NCBI RefSeq assembly: GCF_014844095.1
Contig: NZ_CP062163.1
Coordinates: forward strand, 5,179,501-5,243,500
From: Brevibacillus sp. JNUCC-41
Lineage (GTDB): Bacteria > Bacillota > Bacilli > Bacillales > DSM-1321
DNA: 64,000 nucleotides
Direction of reading: 5' to 3'
The notes below the pieces were generated by a model. That model was not told the origin of the DNA. It did no database searches and saw only the letters and a program-made list of their open reading frames with translations. How positions within the stretch are numbered: position 1 is the first letter of the stretch; each line of letters starts with the position of its first letter. A program made the translations under genes and the position numbers. This document shows, piece after piece, positions 58,529 through 64,000 of this stretch.

Positions 58529-60103
58529 GTGTATCGGATTTTAGTAGCAGACGCCATTAAACCAGAAGGACTTGGACCGCTATCAGAGGCATCCAATATT
58601 CATCTCATTCAGAAAACCGTAGAGGAAGCTACAAACGAACTAGATCGGATCGATGCAATTCTTGTGAGAAGTGCAACGAAGGTTTCGGAAGATTTAATGA
58701 ACCGTATGCCGCAATTAAAAATTATAGCACGCGCTGGTGTCGGTGTTGATAACATAGACATCCCGGCAGCGACAAAACGCGGGATTGTCGTGGTTAATGC
58801 ACCTGACGGCAATACCATTTCAACAGCTGAACATACATTTGCGATGATGGCTTCATTAATGCGCCACATTCCGCAAGCTTATGCTTCACTGAAGAATGGG
58901 GAGTGGAAACGTTCTTCATATACGGGAACTGAACTTCGCGGTAAAACATTAGGTATAGTTGGCTTTGGACGTATCGGAGGGGAAATTGCAAAACGTGCTA
59001 AAGTGTTTGGCATGGATGTCATTGTCTATGATCCGTACCTGACAGTCGATCGTGCAAAGAAAATGTCCGTAACGGCCCTGCCGTTAGATGAATTGCTTCC
59101 TAAAGCAGACATCATTACAGTTCATACACCACTAACGAATGATACTAGAGGATTAATCAATAAAGAAAAACTGCTTACCTGTAAAAAGGGGGTTTATGTA
59201 CTAAACTGCGCCCGTGGTGGAATTCTGGACGAAGATGATTTATATGAAATGTTAGTCGAAGGACATGTTGCAGGGGCGGCACTGGACGTTTTCGTCGAAG
59301 AACCTCCACTTGGCCATAAACTGCTTGAACTGGATAGCGTCATTGCTACACCGCACCTTGGTGCTTCCACGAAAGAAGCCCAATTAAATGTTGCGGTACA
59401 GGTTGCCCAGGAAGTATTGACCTATTTTGAAGGAAACCCAGTCTCAAGTTCAATCAACCTTCCAGCCATATCTAAAGAAGTGTTTGAAAAGGTACAGCCT
59501 TTCTATCAACTTGTTCGGCAAATGGGATCCATTGCTTCTCAGTGCATGAATGAAGGCATTCAGGAAATCTCCGTTACGTATGCAGGAGAATCATTGGATT
59601 TCGATACAGCGATTCTTACAAAAAGTCTAATCTCTGGCTTTTTCAGATCAAGAGTCGATGCATCAGTCAATGAAGTGAATGCCTTGTTGATCGCAAAAGA
59701 GCATGGCATAACCGTTGGTGAAAAAATCTCTACGGATTCTTTAGGTTACTCGAATTTGATCAGCCTTAAAGTAAAAGGTGACAACCGTGAATTAACAATC
59801 AGTGGAACCTATATCGAAAATTACGGTTCTCGAATTGTAAGTTTGAATGGTTTCAAAATCGACTTTCAACCAGAATCGAATTTACTTTATATCCAGCATA
59901 CAGATAAACCTGGGGTAATCGGTAACGTAGGTAAGGTCCTAGGTGATCACGATGTGAATATCGCAACCATGCAGGTTGGCCGAAAAGAAGCTGGCGGTGA
60001 AGCCATCATGGTTTTGAGCTTTGATTTACCATTAGAAGACAACATGAAACAATATTTAATGGAAACAGAAGAAATTACATTCATGGCCCGTATTTCATTA
60101 TAA
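58529..60103 (+). CDS. serA: D-3-phosphoglycerate dehydrogenase
   Basis: First step of serine synthesis. The 524-aa enzyme has the substrate and NAD domains with LGIVGFGRIGGEIA as the nucleotide loop. Catalytic Arg (NCARGG), Glu (EEPP) and His (TPHLGAST) follow. An intervening ASB domain leads to a C-terminal ACT domain (YIQHTDKPGVIGNVGKVL) that normally senses serine. The start is GTG with AGGAAGGTG upstream. It is transcribed alone, divergent from ribU, with its own promoter and terminator. Confidence 0.97.
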   Translation: MYRILVADAIKPEGLGPLSEASNIHLIQKTVEEATNELDRIDAILVRSATKVSEDLMNRMPQLKIIARAGVGVDNIDIPAATKRGIVVVNAPDGNTISTAEHTFAMMASLMRHIPQAYASLKNGEWKRSSYTGTELRGKTLGIVGFGRIGGEIAKRAKVFGMDVIVYDPYLTVDRAKKMSVTALPLDELLPKADIITVHTPLTNDTRGLINKEKLLTCKKGVYVLNCARGGILDEDDLYEMLVEGHVAGAALDVFVEEPPLGHKLLELDSVIATPHLGASTKEAQLNVAVQVAQEVLTYFEGNPVSSSINLPAISKEVFEKVQPFYQLVRQMGSIASQCMNEGIQEISVTYAGESLDFDTAILTKSLISGFFRSRVDASVNEVNALLIAKEHGITVGEKISTDSLGYSNLISLKVKGDNRELTISGTYIENYGSRIVSLNGFKIDFQPESNLLYIQHTDKPGVIGNVGKVLGDHDVNIATMQVGRKEAGGEAIMVLSFDLPLEDNMKQYLMETEEITFMARISL

Positions 60104-60106
60104 ATA

Positions 60107-60141
60107 GAAAAAAGTGCCCGTCCAGCACGGGCACTTTTTCT
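60107..60141. terminator. Bidirectional terminator between serA and rsiX
   Basis: A hairpin AAAAAGTGCCCGT/ACGGGCACTTTTT lies between two convergent genes. Confidence 0.9.
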
Positions 60142-60191
60142 GTGAATGCAAGAGGCTTTTGCCAACCATAGACCGGGTGTTTTATCACACC

Positions 60192-61415
60192 TCAATTCAC
60201 TTGGTTCGGTGCTTTGGGCACCAATATGTCTTCAGTTAAATTCAGCTGGCCTACCTCTTCAATGGGAGCATTTTCAAACTTCACTTTTTCAAAACCAAAA
60301 TCCTTGGCAATGAAGAGTATGGCTTCTAAAGCTTGAAGGGATTCCTTACTATCTTCAATGGCAACTTGATCTGATAATTGAATGATCACAAGATTTCCAT
60401 TAGAACTTATCCTTTCCCATTTCAGGTCATGCGGGATTGCAGGTGAAATTCCTTCGATGTCCGCCTCCCCTTTTCCTGCTTGCAGCGCCTCCTCAAAGTC
60501 CTGATAACCCATATTGCTTGGAACAAGGAACCTTGGGGAGGACTCATCCTTTTGGTAAAGAAAGTATGTGCGATTTTTTTGATGAGGTATATCCACCTCT
60601 TTTAAATAACCTGCGTGCGCAAACATGGCACCTTGCTTACCATCTGTAGAAAATGTCATTTTCTCTATATTGTTATAGGAAAGCGTTTCCTCCATCGAAT
60701 GGAGAAAAAGTGTATCTTCATCCAATAGTCGGCTTTTTTCTTGAAAATCAATATGAGCAGTGGTCATATCGTTTCCTTGGCTGATTTTTATATCAAGTGG
60801 AAAATAGTCAGATAGCCCATATTGCTCTTCATCCATATCGGACATTTGATTAACTAACTGATTCAGTTTATCACTTTCGTCATAATGTTTGAGTTTAATC
60901 GAAATGGGAACGATGAAATTCATTTGATCATCTGGAACACCCATCGTTATGATCGATGCATTTTTAAGGTCATCTTGATAGATGGCTTGTGTAAATGTTT
61001 TTTCCTTTTCCCCTTTTCGGGGTTCCATTTCTGAAACCTTTTCTTTAGATTCGATTTCCGCTTGCTTACTCGAAAACTTTTGATTATCCTGTCTATCCGC
61101 TGAATGATTTTCTATGTTACTCGCATCATGAAGTTCAAGATCTGCCATTCCCTTATTTTCAGATAGAGATAATTTCCCACTACTGCCGCTGTCCTCATGA
61201 CTTGTCGTTCCTTTTTTTTCAACAATTAAAGATGATGCCAAAACAACCATTAAGAATAAGGAGGCAACACCCGCAAATAGAGGTATCCAGTGTTTCTTTT
61301 TCTTCTTAACATTTATTCTCGCAAACACCTCTGCCTTGGTTCGGTCATCTTTTAATTTCGGAAGCTCGCACAGCATGTCTTCAATTTCGCTTTCTTTCCA
61401 ACGGGATCTTCTCAA
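60192..61415 (-). CDS. rsiX: Anti-sigma-X factor RsiX
   Basis: A membrane-bound anti-sigma factor of 407 aa. The cytoplasmic N-terminus (1-40) would bind SigX, and one membrane helix lies at about 43-64. A charged linker follows, and the extracellular part contains a GerMN-like domain (about 150-290). The start is TTG with GGAGGG upstream and lies inside the end of sigX (35-bp overlap), so the two are translationally coupled. Sequence is poorly conserved outside the GerMN part, and position decides the name. Confidence 0.88.
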   Translation of the reverse strand: MRRSRWKESEIEDMLCELPKLKDDRTKAEVFARINVKKKKKHWIPLFAGVASLFLMVVLASSLIVEKKGTTSHEDSGSSGKLSLSENKGMADLELHDASNIENHSADRQDNQKFSSKQAEIESKEKVSEMEPRKGEKEKTFTQAIYQDDLKNASIITMGVPDDQMNFIVPISIKLKHYDESDKLNQLVNQMSDMDEEQYGLSDYFPLDIKISQGNDMTTAHIDFQEKSRLLDEDTLFLHSMEETLSYNNIEKMTFSTDGKQGAMFAHAGYLKEVDIPHQKNRTYFLYQKDESSPRFLVPSNMGYQDFEEALQAGKGEADIEGISPAIPHDLKWERISSNGNLVIIQLSDQVAIEDSKESLQALEAILFIAKDFGFEKVKFENAPIEEVGQLNLTEDILVPKAPNQVN

Positions 61416-61941
61416 TGCGGTGGCCCTCCTTTCCTGATAAATCTTCCATCAACTTTTTAATAGCCTTCAAAGCACGGTGCTGGGTCGTTTTTACCTTACT
61501 TTCACTCCAATTCAGTACTTCAGCAGTTTCCGTAATGGACAATCCCTGAATATATCGTAAAATGATGACGGATCTTTGATTCGTGGTACACCGGTTTAAG
61601 CAATGATAAATATCTTGGATTTCATCGTTCATGATAGCCACTTCTTCCGGAATGGGCTCTTTATCTTTTATCAATTGCCTATCCCAATCAAAGTTAGGGA
61701 AGATTTTATCTTTCCACCCTTTTTGTTTCCGAAAGTAATCAATCGTCACATTTCTTGCAATCGAGTACATCCACGTTTTTTCACTGCTTTTTCCTTCGAA
61801 GCGTTCATAGGCCTTCATCACCCGTATATATACTTCCTGAACTAGGTCCTCCGCCGTTTCTCGATTTTTAGTCATATAAAAAATGAATTGATATATTTCC
61901 TGATGATATTTTTCATAAAGATCGTGGAAAACGGAATCCAT
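61381..61941 (-). CDS. sigX: ECF RNA polymerase sigma factor SigX
   Basis: An extracytoplasmic-function sigma factor of 186 aa. Region 2 (QEIYQFIFYMTKNRETAEDLVQEVYIRV, partial) and region 4 (SVIILRYIQGLSITETAEVLNWSESKVK, partial) are both complete. In B. subtilis SigX controls cell-envelope charge genes. I chose the start at MDSVFHDLYE because the likely promoter just upstream would not transcribe the earlier in-frame ATG. GGGG lies 5 nt before the chosen start. The anti-sigma gene rsiX follows. Confidence 0.93.
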   Translation of the reverse strand: MDSVFHDLYEKYHQEIYQFIFYMTKNRETAEDLVQEVYIRVMKAYERFEGKSSEKTWMYSIARNVTIDYFRKQKGWKDKIFPNFDWDRQLIKDKEPIPEEVAIMNDEIQDIYHCLNRCTTNQRSVIILRYIQGLSITETAEVLNWSESKVKTTQHRALKAIKKLMEDLSGKEGHRIEKIPLERKRN

Positions 61942-61969
61942 CATTTCCCCACTTCCGTTCATAAATATA

Positions 61970-61995
61970 GTCGTCAATCCAAAACAAAAGTTACA
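61970..61995 (-). promoter_or_regulatory. Candidate SigX-type ECF promoter of sigX
   Basis: On the minus strand TGTAAC and CGAC are 16 nt apart, the pattern of B. subtilis ECF (SigX/SigW) promoters, about 28 bp before the sigX start. Autoregulation is inferred. Confidence 0.6.
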
Positions 61996-62065
61996 TACTT
62001 CGGCTTTAATCTTATTATAAAATTCCGTTAATTTCCATATATCAAGGACTTCTTATTTTGTTTCC

Positions 62066-62115
62066 TAAAAAAAAACAAAGACAAGTTGGAAAGAAATCCA
62101 ATTGCCTTTGTTTTC
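62066..62115 (-). terminator. Terminator of resDE
   Basis: A long imperfect hairpin ACAAAG.CAA.TTGGA/TCCAA.TG.CTTTGT with T-tracts lies about 40 bp after the resE stop. Confidence 0.8.
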
Positions 62116-62155
62116 TCAGTTCCTTATGAAACAAGATTTTTTGGCAAGCCACCCG

Positions 62156-63946
62156 TCATTCAGCATTTTCCAAAATTCGAGGCAGGATAAAGCTGAACGT
62201 CGTCCCTTTATTAGGTAAACTGTTTACCGAAATGAAGCCATCATGGGCATTGATTATATTTTTTACGATTGCCAAACCCAAACCGGTGCCCGAACGGCCG
62301 CGGGTCCTTGCTTTATCCGCTTTATAAAACCTCTCGAATACAAAAGGCAAATCTTCTTCGGGAATTCCAGATCCAGAGTCCCTCACATCAATGATCAGTC
62401 CCCTTCGATCACTTGTCCTCTGAATGACATCAATGTTACCGCCCGGAGGAGTATGACGAATCGCATTATCAATTAAATTGGTCAAAACCTGTTCAATGCG
62501 GTCCGGATCGAAGTGCCATTGAATTTGATCGTCTTGCATGCTGGCTGATATGGTGATTCCCTTTTCTTTAGCCAGCCCGGAAAACTTACTTGTGATCCTC
62601 TTTAAATAAGGAGAAATAGGTACGCATTCATAGCTAAGGTTCATTTTACCCGATTCCAATTTAGCTAGATCGAGGAGATCGTTGACTAAACGGCCCATTC
62701 TCAAAGACTCATCATAGATGATGCGGGCCATTTCCACCTTTTCCTCTTCACTGCTCGCAATGTCATCTACGATCGCTTCACTATATCCTTGCAACATTGA
62801 AATCGGCGTTCTTAACTCATGTGAGACATTCGCTATGAAATCAGTCCTAAGTTTGTCCATACGTCTTTCATCGCTCATATCCCGTATGATGGCCACTGCT
62901 CCCCTAATATTGTCGGCATTTGTATATAGCGGACTGACAATGAATCCCCAATCGCGGCCCTGCAAAGTAATTTCACCGACTTGCTCCTTATCGAAGGACT
63001 CTGATTCATCAAAAAGATTCATCAAAACCAATGGGACATTGACATTATCTTCCCGGTTATAGCCCTTTTCAAAGTACCAGGATTGCAGAAACCTTTCTGC
63101 TGGCGGATTCGTTTCAAGAATTGTGCCATCTTTATTGAAGGTAATGACCCCATCTGCCATACTGCTAAGAATGCTAGAGAGATGTTCCTTTTCCTGACTA
63201 AGTGCATTCATATTGAATTTCAGCTGTTTTCTCATCTGGTTAAACGCTATGGCAAGTTCACCGATCTCATCTTGAGTCAAGATGGGAACCTTTGTATCAA
63301 ATTTCCCCCGGGCAATCGCTAGTGCGGCTTCCCTCATCTTCACCAATGGTGCATTGATTCTTGTAGATAAAAAGAAAGCAAAAATCGTTGTCAAAATAAT
63401 GGCGATGCCTGCTGCTAATAATATGAACTGTGTAGTCGATTTTGTGGTTTCTTCCATGGACTCCAACGATTGAAATAGGAAAACTTCATCCTGTTCCCCA
63501 TTCAATTCAAGTGGAATGCCTACTACGATTGCGGACAATTCCTTATTGTCTGCATCATCGGATAGCGCCATTTCCTTTTTCACAGTCTTTCTTTCCGTAA
63601 AAACCTTGATCAATTCGGAATCATTTTTAATGAGTTCCGGCGTGATTTCGAACTCATTTTCCCCTCCGATTGATGAGAATACCATTTTGTCATCATTAAG
63701 AATGATCATTTTCGTTTCATTGCCTATTAATTCCGAAGCTATTTGTAAAACCTCATTGCTGGACCCCTGGTGTTCATTCGTTACCTTAATGATTTGTTCA
63801 GCGGTTTTGGTTAAATCATTTTCAATATTTTCAATCTGGAAATTCTCAAAGAATTCGACTAGCAGAACGGTTAAAACAATTAGTACAAATGACACGAGCA
63901 ATAGGATCGTTGCCCATAGCTTCCCTACAACACTGCCCCATAGCAT
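62156..63946 (-). CDS. resE: Sensor histidine kinase ResE
   Basis: The membrane kinase that phosphorylates ResD to turn on aerobic/anaerobic respiration genes. The 596-aa protein has a first membrane helix (about 11-31), an extracellular sensor (32-170), a second helix (172-194) and a HAMP linker. A PAS domain (about 255-360), a phosphoacceptor H-box with His376 in NVSHELRTP and a C-terminal HATPase ([21 protein letters not shown]) follow. The start overlaps the resD stop (TGATG). In B. subtilis ResDE controls qcrABC, which is also in this window. Confidence 0.95.
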   Translation of the reverse strand: MLWGSVVGKLWATILLLVSFVLIVLTVLLVEFFENFQIENIENDLTKTAEQIIKVTNEHQGSSNEVLQIASELIGNETKMIILNDDKMVFSSIGGENEFEITPELIKNDSELIKVFTERKTVKKEMALSDDADNKELSAIVVGIPLELNGEQDEVFLFQSLESMEETTKSTTQFILLAAGIAIILTTIFAFFLSTRINAPLVKMREAALAIARGKFDTKVPILTQDEIGELAIAFNQMRKQLKFNMNALSQEKEHLSSILSSMADGVITFNKDGTILETNPPAERFLQSWYFEKGYNREDNVNVPLVLMNLFDESESFDKEQVGEITLQGRDWGFIVSPLYTNADNIRGAVAIIRDMSDERRMDKLRTDFIANVSHELRTPISMLQGYSEAIVDDIASSEEEKVEMARIIYDESLRMGRLVNDLLDLAKLESGKMNLSYECVPISPYLKRITSKFSGLAKEKGITISASMQDDQIQWHFDPDRIEQVLTNLIDNAIRHTPPGGNIDVIQRTSDRRGLIIDVRDSGSGIPEEDLPFVFERFYKADKARTRGRSGTGLGLAIVKNIINAHDGFISVNSLPNKGTTFSFILPRILENAE

Positions 63947-64000
63947 CAGTCATTAATGACTTCGAACTTGTAACCTACACCCCAAACAGTGACAATCATC
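63946..64000 (-). CDS. resD: Response regulator ResD (C-terminal fragment, cut by window edge)
   Basis: Only the last 17 or so codons are present, reading [17 protein letters not shown] and stop. This is the end of an OmpR-type winged-helix DNA-binding domain and agrees with the ResD C-terminus. The overlap with resE and the conserved order make the assignment firm despite the short fragment. Confidence 0.88.
   Translation of the reverse strand, partial: MIVTVWGVGYKFEVIND

Overview
The window is a stretch of low-GC Firmicute chromosome, almost certainly a Bacillaceae member close to Bacillus/Peribacillus. Gene order follows the B. subtilis block between bshA and resD nearly gene for gene: ypjD-dapB-mgsA-bshB1-bshA, ypjABC, qcrABC, ypiFBA, the aromatic supraoperon, ndk, hepS-menG-hepT, mtrB-folE, hbs, spoIVA, gpsA-der, fni, ypfD, cmk, sleB-ypeB, prsW, ansA, bdr, gudB, mecB, ypbGFED-recQ-ypbB, fer, ribU, serA, sigX-rsiX, resDE. 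Spore genes (spoIVA, ypeB, sleB, ypjB), bacillithiol genes and menaquinone genes fit an aerobic, endospore-forming rod. Most genes lie on the minus strand. The plus-strand exceptions are ypjC, ypzI, fer and serA. The first gene (bshA) and the last (resD) are cut by the window edges. The species cannot be fixed from this sequence alone.

Region by region (approximate): 0-3.4 kb holds lysine/methylglyoxal/bacillithiol genes; 3.5-6.8 kb membrane and sporulation proteins of unknown role; 7-9 kb the cytochrome bc complex; 9.2-11.7 kb ypiF and the ypiA-ypiB pair (ReoY, MurA turnover); 12-18.3 kb aromatic and histidine biosynthesis (aroC-aroB-aroH-hisC-tyrA-aroA) without the trp genes that sit there in B. 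subtilis; 18.6-23.7 kb cheR, ndk, menaquinone side chain and methylation, TRAP and GTP cyclohydrolase; 24-27.5 kb HU, SpoIVA, YphF, YphE; 27.6-33.8 kb an accessory polyamine module; 34-42.6 kb gpsA, der, fni, ypfD, plsC, cmk, a PilZ protein; 42.8-49.3 kb spore cortex lysis, PrsW, asparaginase, Bdr, glutamate dehydrogenase; 49.5-56.7 kb mecB, a B12-binding MerR regulator, the ypb cluster and RecQ; 56.8-64 kb ferredoxin, riboflavin transporter with FMN riboswitch, serA, sigX/rsiX and resE/resD.

The most distinctive part is the 27.6-33.8 kb module, which interrupts the conserved yphE-gpsA neighbourhood. It holds a putrescine-type aminotransferase, a sigma-54 enhancer-binding regulator and an APC permease, with good -24/-12 promoters in front of both the aminotransferase and the permease. 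It also holds a decayed permease copy and a plus-strand structured element ending in a terminator. Other leads are a shared 12-bp palindrome behind the promoters of aroC and hisC, loss of trp genes with retention of mtrB, a Fur-box-like site on the ferredoxin promoter, a palindrome over the spoIVA promoter, an ECF promoter in front of sigX, and a CarH/LitR-like B12 regulator. I saw no prophage, IS element, CRISPR array, tRNA or rRNA. I found no clearly undescribed multi-gene system beyond these leads.
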